DNA of 64,000 bases from contig OENT01000276.1 in the NCBI GenBank assembly GCA_900239685.1, forward strand, positions 62,001-126,000. Direction: 5' to 3'. Shown in pieces: positions 46,801-59,731 of this stretch; the first letter of the stretch is position 1, and the number at the start of each line of letters is the position of its first letter. The notes beneath the pieces were generated by a model that saw only the letters and a list, made by a program, of their open reading frames with translations, had not been told where the DNA came from and ran no database searches. Source of the DNA: Rotaria macrura. Lineage: Eukaryota; Rotifera; Eurotatoria; Philodinida; Philodinidae. The position numbers and the translations under genes were made by a program.

Positions 46801-49800
46801 TATCTCGAGAATTTTTCGTCTCGATTCATTCCAGTAAGCGTGTCGACCGAAACGAAATTTCATGCTGATTATAAATATTACCTCTGAATTTCAAGGAAGT
46901 GAATATTCAACTGACTAAAGTAGCTGTTGCCATTAGGTTTTGATATCCTAAGACGGTGAATTTTGATTGTTGGCCTATATTGGAAAAATATTTGGAACAG
47001 TAAAATCGATATTTTCAAAAACAAGACTTTTTTGATTGATGCGCTAATTAATTGATAACCTAGTGTTACTAATCTTGTTCGCTAGTTCGTTCTTTTGATT
47101 ATGTACATAGTAAATGCTCCAATGCAGTATTTCATTTTTATTCCGGCGACGAGTTCTCAATTCGAAAAACAAATGCTCATTTATACTGAAAACCTAAACA
47201 TTGTTTCCATATTTGCTTGATTTCTAGCTCCAATGACGCTTCTAATTGTGACCTTAATATTATACTTATCATTAGCATGAAATTCCATATTGGATGACGT
47301 ACTTCCTAGAATAAGTGGAACGAAAAATATTTGTTATTAGTACGTATAACGGGCGAGTATTGGTTGAAACAGAAAACGAGAGACGCTTAGCACTGCTAAG
47401 TTGAGCACGAAAATAGAATCAAGGATGTCGAGTGTGAATAAAAGGAGTATGTCAGTTGGTTAATCGAACTAGTAGAGGCATGTTTTTCGGAACTTTCATA
47501 AAGACCTAGATTAAAAGACAAATAAAAATTTGAACAGTTTAAAGATTTGGGTGCTTTCTGAGATGATTGTTATATGGATCGTAGGACATCATGGGTCCAA
47601 GAATTTTTCGATGCCAATAGGACCGACTAATAAGATTTTTTCAGATCTTAAAGTTCACTAATGTTGGATTTAACACTTGTTGATTAATATTTTGTTAGCA
47701 AATCCAAGAAGAGATTTTCAGAATTCAGCACATTAAATTTTTCCAGCAAGACCTAATGGCCATCGAGTAGACCAGATGAGTTATAGACGTTGAGTTATAG
47801 ATGGCACAGTAGCAAATATGAGGGAGGCAAGTCATTTATGTTTTCACTTACGATAGGCCCGATTACGAGAATCCTCGTTCTCATGCCTTTACAAAGGCAA
47901 GAATCGCACTTTCATGCAACTCTATAACAACATTTATATCTCCGCCCTAGAGTTTTTTCATGTTTATCGTTTCGTTTCCTGGTGACAGTATATAAATTTA
48001 CAAGACGAGTTTGACCTGATATATCTAACTTGTTTTAACGCGAGAATGAAGGAAGATAAAAATAACTGCCTAATAGTCCATCATTCTGCTCAATGATAAT
48101 TATTGAACGATGTTTCTCTTAGATTTGTTTGCTTCACTTGTTCCAATAGCATTGAATAATGCACTGGCATCATTTAGTTCAAAACGCGCCGAAATAATGA
48201 ATATTGAAGTGAATCGTTTGCGTGAAGCAACAAATGTTCTTAATGCGTAAATAAATAAAATTTCTCAACGAAAGATATTATTTTATTTTAACATTTTTCA
48301 ATTTATTGATTATCTAGATTCTTAGCTTCGATCAATTTACCAGCTGCTATTGAAGATCGTGGTGGTCGAGAAATTCCACCATCACTTATTGAAAAAGCTA
48401 ATGAAATAAAAAGACAAGGTGGTATTAATGCATTGGAAAAAATGATCAACGATCTACCAACATCCTTAACTCGTAATAAGGAAATTCTCGATGAGGTCTA
48501 GCTTCATGGTTTTTGTTCTGCTTCAATAAATGCATTGCATCATTTTTTAGACAGTTCGAATGTTAGATGATGAAGAGCGAGGTGATACGGAATTACGTAA
48601 TCAATTTAAAGAACGTTGGACTCGAACTGTATCATCAACATTAACCGTCCCATTGCGTGGAGAAGCTAAAAAATATATGGATATTATACAAAATGCTATT
48701 AATGCTGATAAAATTGTTCAGGAAAAATATCGAATGAATCGTGATGCAATTGTTTTACTTAGTAAACAAACGGTAAAAATTAATAGAATGTAAACTCTTT
48801 TCGTTAGTGATAGGATATTTCTATTCGAGCCAATATGCTACTGATCTAGATTTGAGAGTTAAATATTGAACAACAATGAAGTTCAAAAATCAATCTTTTC
48901 GGCAATAGAACGAAATAGGCTTTCTTTGAATACTTATTGTTTCTTGACAATTACAATTGTTAGACCTCAGCTGCCTGAACTGACTAGCCGAACAGTAAAA
49001 GATCTATTGTAACATTTTGATATTCCATAGATAAACTTCATGTGTGTTGCCTTGTCTTCTTTTAAAAGACGCCGAACTTCAGGAGGAAATAGAATCTTGG
49101 AAATTTCTGGCAATCCTTCTCTAAGTTCGTAATAGAGTCTCTTTGAGATTTATTGATTGTTTTTCTAGATTTGTCGATCTTTTTAACGAAGCTGTCTAGT
49201 ATAGTTTAGATAACTTTTTATCGATATTCAACTGCAGTATGTATGAAAAATTTCTCCGTAGTTTGTCATTCTATAGATATTGTTACAATAAAAAGGACTT
49301 AGTCATTGGACGCTTATTTTTACGTTTTGCTGATCTATATTTAAACGAATCAAAAAAAGCAATGTGTTTCCTGTAGGAATAAAAATAAAACTAAATACAC
49401 GAGAGAAGAAGCTTTCACACATGTTTTAATGAATATATATATATATATGTTAGTTTTAGTTGAGAGAATCGTTTTTATTTTTCAGCTCAACATTTAATAA
49501 TAATAAGAATTTTGATAAGGTCGAGAATGCTTCTTAAGCAACGTCAAGTTCATCCAACGATAGTGGAAGCAACGAAAGTTGATTGTCATAGCCAACTATG
49601 AACATAGGTTGCTGTTTGACACACTTATGAACTAAGCTCTTTTTCTAAAAGGCGAAATTTTCCACAACGGTTTACTACATACGACGACAAAAATAGCTCA
49701 AAAAGAAACGCGTATATGTACCTGCTTGGTAACTTTATGATAAAAAATTTATCTATTTCATACTTTGACGAAAAGAAAAATGAATTTCATTGTACAGTTT

Positions 49801-52800
49801 GTGTGTGAATGTTTACAGAAAATTCTTTTCTCCGACCAAGAAATCCTTCGTCTGTTGGAAATATCAAGTGAGTGATGTCAAGGAAATTTTCTCTCGAACT
49901 ATATAAACTATCTTAATGCTTTGAAAAACATGCGTTCGCTGATAAAAAGAATACAATCCATGAATTTTCTGTCACTAGACTACAGAATTATTGATGACAG
50001 TGTCTCTATCAAAGAGAATAATTGACTATTACAGAGATACTTGGTAACGGTTAATCTCTAGTTTTCACACTGCTGAAATGAGAACATTTTCCGGCAGGCA
50101 TACTTGTCCGAATGCAACTACAATCCCTAATGTTGCATAGAAAACTTCATGAAATAGCAGGAGAATATTCGTTTGCCACACGATTCATAATCAACAACTT
50201 ATTGGAGAAGAATTCATAATAGAGTAAATGTCGATTCATTAGGTAACACTTTGCAATTTGTTAGAATAGGATAAAAACTAAATGAAATAAGAAAATTCAT
50301 AAGTTGAATCGAGTCTATCCGAACTGTGATGACTTCAAAGCATCTGTGGTATATAAACTATCAGTGTTTCGTACTAGATAAATATAAAAATTTTCGCATG
50401 TCGATCGTGAGCTAGTAGAAATCTTTAGAATTGTATTCAATCAAATTTAGACAATTTAAAAAAGTATTATACTATCTAATAACTGTGTTTTTTGTAGCAT
50501 GAAATAGCTAATGAACTTCCATCAGCATCTGCTGTTGGTGCTTTACGTGATGCATATGTTGTACGTGAATTACATCGTTTAATGGACACTGTGGCCTCAG
50601 TTAAAGCTGAACGCGAAGTCATTGAGTCTGAATTAAAGAATACGGATTCTGATGGTGTCCGTGCTCGTTTAATTGCTGCTTTTCAACAAGGAAACCATAA
50701 CGATGAAAACAGCGTTGTCGTTCATGAAATTGAATCGATTTATGCACCATTACGACAACAAGTGAATGAAAGTGTTTCGAAACAAGAACATTTGGTGGAA
50801 AATATTCGTCGAGCAAATCAACAATTTCAAAGTGAAAAACAAGGAAATGCATCATCTGAAATGCGTGAAGAAATGTTAAAAAATTTAGCTAGAGCATATG
50901 ATGCCTTTCAAGAATTATTGAGTAATTTGAAGGAAGGAGCAAAGGTTTGTTAGAATTTATTCAATTAAAAAATATTTTATACAAAGCATTTTAAGAAACT
51001 TTGATTGTTGTCATTCTACTCGTCAGTTTTAGATGTAGGTATCCACTCAAGATACCTTGACCATCGATTGCATTGCAGACAAAAATATGCGAAAGTTGAT
51101 TTTGAAACTTTTTCAGTTGTATTGCAGTAGACAAAAGTCTTTCCTATCTTATTATCACTAAGTGAACTTAAATTAAGCAAAATAATACGACAAGAATCGT
51201 ATACGCTGCTCATCAAAGTAATATAGAGTCATTCGCAGGGCAAACAATCAGATGTTAAGATCTGATAAGATTCTGCATCTGATCTTATATGATCGTGTAA
51301 GATCCGACAAAAAATCGTACGAAAATCGTAGTCTCTGAGATCTTGCACCAGATCGTACAGTCAGATTCTTGAAAGATCTTATTAATGGGTGAGATCTTTC
51401 AAGAATCTGATTGTGTGATCTGATGCAAGATCTCAGAGACTATGAGTTTTAGTCAGATTCTTATAAGATTTCGCCCATATTCCAAGATCTTATATGTATT
51501 TCGTAAGATCTTGTGTCAGATTTTTCAACCTGGGTCGTTAGCTTTTTCTTACATAACTTCATTTTTGTTCAGTTGTTGCTGAAGAATGCCGATGATCGAC
51601 GTTTACTTACGGTTTTTGTCTCTTTTAGTCTTGACACGTCTGTGTATCATGGCTACATCGTTTCTGATTGTTGGCAGTAGAACACAATTCTAAATATCAG
51701 ACATTGATTCTCCCTCTGTATTCAGTTTAATATCAACGATGCGGTTAAAAATATGACTTCAAAAGAAAAAGAAACTGCAACTAGTCCAAACGTTCATATC
51801 CATCAGGTGTTGCACAGTTCGCATTCCCGTTTCTTTGTATGAAAAGTTTCAAACGAATTATTTGATGAGATTCGGACAAATGGTTTCTCTTCGAAAAATA
51901 AATCCTGATCTCAGCTTGTACTTTCTCATTCTCAGTCCATTTTCAAGCAGACCTCGTTATTCTGCTCTCTCAATTATATTTTTTCTTCTGAAATAGCTTT
52001 TATGGAATATTCCGAATTGCAATGAGAGATTTGTTGTTTGACTACAACAACACATTGTTTGTCCTATGCGGAGTTCGATGCATGAAGCTGATCAAATAGA
52101 ATTGTATCACGTAACTCTTTTGACAGCTAATACCTGTCGAGTCAACATTTAGCCATGGTGACGTTGCCAATGGTGGGTTTCGATGCGACTTCATTGCTGA
52201 GTTTTGATCCTATCGAGCGTTGACTCAAAAAGAAAACGATGGTTTCATGCTGCTAGTATGATCATGATCATGTGTTAGAGTTAATCATTAAAAACACAGA
52301 CATAGTCTAATTACGCAGCAATAGACATTGCCTATTTATGCTAATCATTTGAAAAGTTTCTTTACCGAGGAGAGACTCTTATCAAGTGTAGTACATCTAT
52401 CGATGCCCTTACCTGATGAATACTTTTTTTCGTTTTAGTTTTATAATGATCTTACACCATTGTTGCTCAAATTTCAAAATAAAGTATCCGACTTTGTATT
52501 TGCACGTAAAACCGAAAAGGATGATTTGATGAAAGATATTCAACGAGGAATTGTTGGCGGAAATGTTCCACCACCGATGGGTATGTATATTATTCGATAA
52601 GTCGAACAAAAGAATTTCTTGGTTTTATTTTGCCTATTGTGATTTCTAGTAACATCCGCCTATCAACCAGCTGCTGCCGCACAATATCCACCACCAAGTG
52701 GCGCTCCACCATATCCTCAACCACCATCAGCACCACCTGCTGGGGGTCAAATCCCACCAACCATACCTGGTATGAATCGTATTAGGACGATGAGCACAAA

Positions 52801-53125
52801 CGTTTTATTTCTATCGTTGATATATCTTTCTTTGCAGATGGTTCGGCATTACCTTATCCAGCCGCGTATATGCAACAATTTTTTCCTATGCCCCCTGGTT
52901 ATAATCCATATAATCCATTTGTTAATACCAGTAAGTCAAACAATAGAAAATAGATTGAACAAACTTTGTCTATTTTAGTGGGTGTTGCTTATCCTATGGC
53001 TAACCCATCAACATATCCACAACAAGGTACGACAAGAATTTGAGAAATAGTAAAATTCTTCGTATGTATATTTAGGTTGGGGTGTTGATAAACCGCAATC
53101 AGGTGGTAATCAAAAGAATAAATGA
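43838..53125 (+). CDS. PDCD6IP: ALIX / PDCD6IP homologue (Bro1-V-Pro-rich), 14 exons
   Basis: Exons: 43838-44037, 44097-44515, 44569-44666, 46247-46363, 46419-46650, 48123-48246, 48318-48495, 48551-48772, 50498-50944, 52439-52580, 52650-52769, 52838-52930, 52979-53026, 53076-53125. All borders are GT-AG and frame is kept throughout, giving 829 aa (human ALIX 868). The Bro1 domain fills exons 1-5 ([44 protein letters not shown]). The helical V domain spans exons 6-10 ([59 protein letters not shown]). A Pro/Tyr-rich tail follows with PSAP at about residue 752 and [14 protein letters not shown] links ESCRT-I and ESCRT-III in endosomal sorting, abscission, exosome release and membrane repair; PSAP is the TSG101-binding motif. 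Four introns are 1.47-1.73 kb; the other nine are 48-71 bp. Confidence 0.93.
44667..46246 (+). other. ALIX intron 3, long (1580 bp)
   Basis: Donor GTAAGT, acceptor CTTTTTAG. No nested gene recognised. It contains the short hairpin at 45957-46009. Confidence 0.75.
45957..46009. repeat. Short perfect-stem hairpin in ALIX intron 3
   Basis: CTTTCGATGTTC at 45967-45978 pairs perfectly with 45990-46001. The stem extends with GAGGT pairing to ACCTC after an interior mismatch. The loop is 11 bp. Confidence 0.7.
46651..48122 (+). other. ALIX intron 5, long (1472 bp)
   Basis: Donor GTTAGT, acceptor TCTCTTAG. No gene seen. It shares the 16-base word CTAAGTTGAGCACGAA with the ALIX 5' flank. Confidence 0.75.
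48773..50497 (+). other. ALIX intron 8, long (1725 bp)
   Basis: Donor GTAAAA, acceptor TTTTTTGTAG. It contains an (AT)n tract at 49433-49449 and nothing else recognised. Confidence 0.75.
51236..51532. mobile_element. Small palindromic MITE-like element in ALIX intron 9
   Basis: About 300 bp densely packed with AAGATCTGA-like words on both strands. The core is a long hairpin: 51328-51379 pairs with 51392-51443 with few mismatches around a 12-bp loop. The outer ends read CAGGGCAAACAATCAGA and the complement CAGGTTGAAAAATCTGA, giving short imperfect terminal repeats. No coding capacity. No matching target duplication was found. As part of the intron it would be transcribed and could form a long RNA stem. 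Confidence 0.65.
51328..51443. repeat. Long hairpin, arms of about 52 bp
   Basis: The left arm includes TCTCTGAGATCTTGCA and AGATTCTTGAAAGATCT; both have their reverse complement in the right arm at mirrored distance. Confidence 0.82.
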
Positions 53126-53150
53126 ACTCTATTATTATTTTGTACAATCG

Positions 53151-53156
53151 AATAAA
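53151..53156 (+). terminator. Polyadenylation signal of ALIX
   Basis: AATAAA 26 bp after the TGA stop. Confidence 0.65.
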
Positions 53157-56100
53157 TATATGACTATTAATATAAAGTTTTTTTTCGATCCTTGTATCGA
53201 GCTTGTGATTCTGCGTCTTGATTGATGTACATCTCCGGTGTTCTTGTCGAGACCAACTAAACTAAATCTATCATCTATTCTGCTTGTATCTCTCTATTCT
53301 ATTTGCGATTCTTGGTTTGTTACTAATAACATTTTTGACGTTCTTTATTTTTTTTGCGATTATTCTTCCTACTACTTAACTCGTCCTTTTTTCTCAATTA
53401 TCTATTTCGATAAACAAAATGCAAAGGAACATTTATGACAAATGAAATGACACTTGACAAAATAAAAGGTTCTATTTTATCCTGCCAATAATATCGATTA
53501 GAATGAATATGATCAATCGGTCTAAACAATTGAAGTGGATTGAAACTAATAAAACAAAGAACATTACATTTCATACAAAAGAAACCATCAACAATCGGCT
53601 ATTTTCACCAATATAAAGAGACTTTTCTCTACCGATGTTGCTTGCCAATGAAATTTTCGAGACATGAGTATTTTGTCGAGATGCAGGATTCCATTCTACT
53701 AGACTTTTATTATCATGAAAGATGCATACAAACGTGTAATGCATCATTTTGAATACTTTGACGACAATTGCTATTCGCTTTGAGATAATCTTACCACTGA
53801 TGAAACCAGTAATGAATCTCGTCCTTGCTTTGCTATTGCATTTGGCATTCAGATTCAATTTCATGACGCTTGAAGTTTTATTAGTCAACCTGGTGGGCAT
53901 CAGAAAAAATCTTATATAATCATACATGGTACCAATTAATAATGTAGATCAGACACATACATCCAGAGTTAAGAGCTTAATTGAAATTCTAAAACTTTCA
54001 TCAAGAAAATTTTCTGATTTTTTATCATGGTTCCTCGTTTGGCGAAAATTTCGTATGTTTAATTACTTTGGGTCGCGCATTATTCGGAAAACGAACATGG
54101 TCGTGGGCTTAGAAATAGACACCCTTCAATGTTAGAAAAGTATAAAAACTTGCGTCTAATGCATGAATATAAGGTACTGAAGAAAGATAGTGTTAGTCGA
54201 CTTTTTTCAGAGTATTGCGATCGTGAAAAAATACATAAAAGATAATAGTTACCGATTGCAGAAGCACTTGAACTTCTCTTGGAAGCTTCAAGACAATGAA
54301 AATATTTCAACATTGATATGTTGTTAGCCCAGAAGACGAGTATTTTCAAGAGATTGAAAATTCTGCGTCATTGCAAATACGAAGAATGACTATTTCTGAA
54401 TGATAACTATGAGAAAACTATTTAAGGAAAGTAGAATTTCTTGAACCGTCAAGGCCGTTTGAATGTTTGCTAGGTTTTCAGAAAAGAATTAACTAAAAGT
54501 ATGAAAATCAAGAAATCACAAGACACACCAAAAATGTGCACAAGAATAGAATTATAAAAATCGATCTAGCTTTTTCATAATCGAATTTGGTAAGCGTCTC
54601 CTTTTGTGGTTAAGCAAGTCGTTTTTTTTCTTTCGTCTAATACTTTTTGGAGTAGAAGGTGATACATGCGCACTAAAAAAGAACTGTATCAATAAAAACT
54701 GCTTAAAGTTCTCTATCCGTTGGGAATCAGTATCAAATTTTTCTCACGAGTCCAACTGAAGAAAAATACAAACGGTAAACTGGCAATTTAATCCAATTCT
54801 CCTGCCATATATCCATTCGAAATTCCAACCTAGTTGCTGAAAAACAAATCGCACGCAATTGAAACACCGCCATTATCAGTGTGTGCCGCTGATTGGGGTT
54901 TACAGTTAACTCACATCCAACATATTAATTTGGATTTCGTTGCATTCAGAACTTGAAATATAAATTGACTGTTCAATGAATAATCGCCCAAAGTAACAGA
55001 GAAGACTGACCAATTGCTATTGGTTCTTATTAGTTAAGATATAACTTTAAAAAAATACTTTTCTATTCTCTGACCCTACTTTGCATATTCAATTATCTTG
55101 AGCTATAAAGATATTAGATATTCAAACGATAGTATTTTCTTTTAGAGTATATAAATGAGGATGCGTCGATGATCTTCGGACTTTTCTCCAAATCATAAAA
55201 CTTATTCAAGGCGAAAATGTACATTGAGCATGATAGAAAATCTTAGATGCTAGCAAAATGTATCGTTTCTTCTCCTGAAATTTATTTCAAAACTAGTTCA
55301 AAACACAATGAAATGCGAGGGTATTCTATGCATTTGATCTTTTTTCAATATAAAATATAAAATAAAACGCGCATACAGTGGTTTCCAAAAAGGACTGCAC
55401 AATCGGACAAAACAATCGTTTAATAACTTTTAGATTTTCATGAGTCTTGTTTTTCGGTTATTAAAGATTCCCATTAATCAGTTATTACTAAAACCTCCCT
55501 ATTGTGAACACAATTGGGCTCATTCGAATGCGTTTACTATACAGAGGTGTTCACCATAGGTAGCTAAGTCAAGATTTACTGTAAAACGACGAAATATTTC
55601 AATGATATTTAATTCTTCACTATTGGTAGATACAGACCTTCACATTTACTTTTCTGCTCATCAAGTTTCGTCTACACGATTTCAATTGAAAGAATTTTCA
55701 ATCAAAACAACTAAATCAATTTTAAAACAGTCGTCGGATGCTGTCGTCTCTTTCTACTTCTCTATTACTTGTTCTTCTGGAGTAGCATCTGTGAAGTTTT
55801 GTTCAGTGTTTTGATTCTAGCGTTAGTTTCTTAATCATTTAAATAAGCGATCTTGTGTTTCTAAAGAGTTGATACAAAACCGAGGGAAATATAATATTTT
55901 TCAGTCAATTTATGCTATGAGAAACCATTTTTATTATTAGTATCAGAAAATTAAGTGCACTTTTTCTTGCAAAATTAGGTTGTATCACATTGTCGTTCTT
56001 TACTTCACACACACAGTAGTCAAATTAGTTAAAAAATGTCCTCAACCGTAGTAGATAGGAAAACAAAACACGAAGTAATAAGAGTTCAAAAAACATATTT

Positions 56101-59100
56101 ATAGCAGAAGGACCATATTAAGAAAAGCGACTTGAAAAAAGTTCTCACTATTTAAAACACCAAGGTGTTCACATAAGGTAGACACATTTTCAGCAAAAGT
56201 CCGAACCAGATACCATTCGTAACCATGTGTTCACAAGAAGAGATTTTACTGAATCTACCAAAAAACATTTATATATTTGATTAATCTCTATTTTATCGTT
56301 ATTTAATAATAACCTGAAATAGTGAATATAGACAATTTAAAATTGCCTGATACTTCTGTATTATATATTATTTGAACATGGAACTTTGATCTGCGAGGAA
56401 AATTCATCGATGTAGAAAAATACACGACTGCCTAGACTATGTTATCAGATGATAAAGCTCAGAACTCATAGGTCCTAGAATTACCACCAGCCCATTGTCA
56501 AAGAAATCTGATTGATACCAAATGAAGCTGTATCTTAGATCGGTTGATCAGATGGAATAATGAACTGATATTGAAACAATGAGTCGTCATGTGACATGAT
56601 CAATGGGAATCAACTGTTTCCACCAGCACAATATTCCGCTATTCAAATCGCCTTATGCACATAAAGTGAACGATCTCCTTTGAACAATTTGATTAAAAAC
56701 AGGAAACAATAAACCATTGTACATGTCAAGCTCTAACAGGATGTTAAGGTTGCATTGTCGCAACACATCCCTTCTACAATGAGACATTTTCAAAACGAAT
56801 CGAAACCACAGTGATAATAGCGAACATGTAGTTAACTCAAGATAAGAATGTTTTTATTGTACATCATTTAATTATCAGTGAATTGTTTCGATCTCAAATG
56901 GAGAAGTATAGACCTTCAAAGAAAATTTCAAGTGCTTTTATCGTTTCTAACGGTTCTTCTTTTGAACATATTTTTACAAAAACAATATCAGCGATTGATT
57001 GCTTGGATATATTTCGAAATAGTTCAAATTACACTTTTTGTTAAGTAGAATAAATTAAGTAAAAGCTAACAAGAGGATAAATACGTTATACACGTTGGTT
57101 ATAAATATCTATCTATTGATATTTGTTTGTGAATGAATAAAACTCATCGTTGAATGTGGTTTGTCAAGATTAGATGATTGAATAACAATAAATGTTTGAT
57201 GTGATGTGATGTAATTCATAGGTTTCGTTTGTTAATATCCTATCAGATGTTAGTCTCGATTGCATCATAAACTATTGAACATGATCTATTTGCAAGTATT
57301 GATTTGAGTCGAGTTCGAATATTTACATTATCTGTAATACATATTCCGCCATCAGCTGTTCTCTTCGATTCTTTTGAATTTCTTTATCATGTATTAATGT
57401 CACTTTTGAAACAGATTTGTAGTCAAGATTTTATCCTATGATAAACGATAAATCCAACTAAAATATAAAAACTATTACTTATTTCAAACGAATTCATTTA
57501 CATGATGGTCAATTTTTCACGCATTACATATTTTTTAATTGCCAAAGATTTATTTATTCATAACTAATCAATTGAAACGTGCAACACGTTCTAAATTAGC
57601 TTCAATTATAATACAATTTCTCATAACCGTGCATTATTTGTGACAATCGTCATAAATATTTTCATCATATATCAGCGTTTGAACAATCGATTTCAATTAT
57701 TCGAAAAGAACATGCATGATCAAATAAAGAAAGCTTGTGCTCAACCTGCACCTTTATCGATTTCAACACATATTTCAAGAAATGAGGACTCTAATCTTCG
57801 GGTGTTATCATTCGTCGTCTTAAACCAGATGGTTCCTGTCACTTGATCACGAAAGGACTCCAGTCTAAAATGACTCGAGCAATATTTGATTCTTTGTGAT
57901 GAAGCGACAAGAAATCAAATTCAAAAATGAATATTATCGAACTAAAGCGAGATTTTCTTGCTCGCTGTGAAACATTGCACAGAACACTTCTATCTATTTC
58001 TGGAATACTGCTAAGTTCCGCACTGTCCGAAGATAAGAATTACTGGCGAAAATTCAAAATTTACAAGTCTTTAGTAATGCATGTGTGGTTTTTGAATAGT
58101 GAACATCTCACCGAAGGAAGATCCTTTACAATTAAAATTTTCATTGAGTTACACACAATTAATACGAATACTTTTCCAAAAAGAACACTTGAAAATTCAA
58201 CTTCACTATTTAATACACAATGATGAGTTTTAGTTGCGTTAAATCATTAATGATATAAAATGCGTGGCTAAGCTCATATGCGCACTACCAGTTTTCTCAA
58301 AATATCTCCACTTCTTCGAAGTCGATAGAGCTGTATCTTTTCACCAAACGGTTTACTGTAGGATTGTTTATGAAAATTCGAAAATGTGCACAAAACTGGA
58401 AAATCTGTTCAGATGTTCAAAAAATGAGCAAATAACGACATATTTAAAACTCATTTAGCATTGGAAAGAATCTCTAGAATTTTCTGAGAGAAACATCTGA
58501 ATAATAGTCGTGCACGTCTCCAAAGACACTATTGCTTTTTTATCATAAGAAAATGAAATCTTGACTTGACTTCGGCTTGAGTGCTTTTCTATCATTCGAA
58601 TGTCCAACATTAAAAGAAATCATTTCATTCATTCATTCAGAATTGTTAGTTGATGCGCAGTGCTGCGGTGATGAATACACAAATTCAAATCATTTCCATT
58701 CAATACCAAATAATACAAAACTATTTGATATAATTGCTTTACTAATTGTCGTACATTAAAGTTTGGTCACGGTGCATTCTGCATTTCACCTATTCGTTAT
58801 CTATTGACCGTCAAATACAGACTTTCTCGATAAGCAACACACGAGCGGTCAATTTTCGAGAAGAAGGCAAATTAATAACAGTACGATGTTCCCAATGATT
58901 CCAGAACGATTCATTGGATCCACAAATGCGTTTGCATAAAAATAATAACTATGAATAATTAAATGGCAACTTTTGTTTCAGAAATCTTCATTTCTATTCA
59001 ATACCTATTTCAACAACATCTCAACGCTCTACTTAGTCTATAATTCTAATCGATTGACCTCAATTCTAAAGTGAACGTTGTATTGTAGATAGAAACTATC

Positions 59101-59721
59101 TTGGGAACATTTCATTGCTAAATAATTATATTCTACCTTTACGTATCGATTTTCAACTTAGAAAAAAAAGTCATTCATTTCTTCAAAGAACACCGTCATC
59201 AACTACTTCTGTAGCCTAAACTTACGACAAAGGATGACATCTTTCTCGTTTTATTGGTAAGTTTCTTTCTTGAACACATTTTATTCAATAACCATCAAAA
59301 TCAATGATCATCGAGTATTTTCTTGATTGTGTATTACGGTTGACCACAATATCAAATGAACGAATGGCTCCATCTATATTGCTCATGCTCAATCAGACCT
59401 GTTAAAATCATTCACATAAAGTTTAATATGATGTATGAAAGTAAAATTCATCATATATAATATATTGAATAGTATCGTTTCACGTAAAAGCACTTTAAAA
59501 AAGAAGTTCAGATATATAAAATGCAATACAATACAGCGACAGAAGAACGAGTGAATAGTGCATGCGATGATACACTTTTTTGTTGTTGTTGAATATGTAT
59601 ATATCGATTGAGAAGCAGAACAAGAGGAGAAAAGAGAAAAAAACGAAGCAATAAACATGTACATGTTCATTCGTCGATTGACTTTAACATCGGTCAACAT
59701 TTTTTTCATATTCATTGTTAG
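53157..59721. other. Stretch without a recognised gene
   Basis: About 6.5 kb, AT-rich. A zone at 55379-56820 begins with CAGTGGTTTCCAAAAAGG and contains fragments vaguely like a decayed Tc1-type element, without a supported end. A zone at 57544-58760 holds several short coding-like frames in different phases (57927-58223 is the longest, 98 codons) and may be a decayed gene; no family is recognised. A pyrimidine-rich tract ending TTGTTAG at 59721 lies 10 bp before the next start codon. Confidence 0.4.
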
Positions 59722-59731
59722 ATTAACATAA

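Larger units (their letters stand above)
50945..52438 (+). other. ALIX intron 9, long (1494 bp)
   Basis: Donor GTTTGT, acceptor TTCGTTTTAG. It hosts the GATC-rich hairpin element at 51236-51532. Confidence 0.75.

Noticed and set aside
55379-56820. Decayed Tc1/mariner element starting CAGTGGTTTCC
   Set aside because: The only candidate opposite end (near 56806) matches over about eight bases and no transposase motif holds in one frame.
59389-59715. 108-codon minus-strand frame upstream of the adhesion GPCR
   Set aside because: Low-complexity Phe/Ile/Ser-rich translation of AT-rich promoter DNA with no domain.
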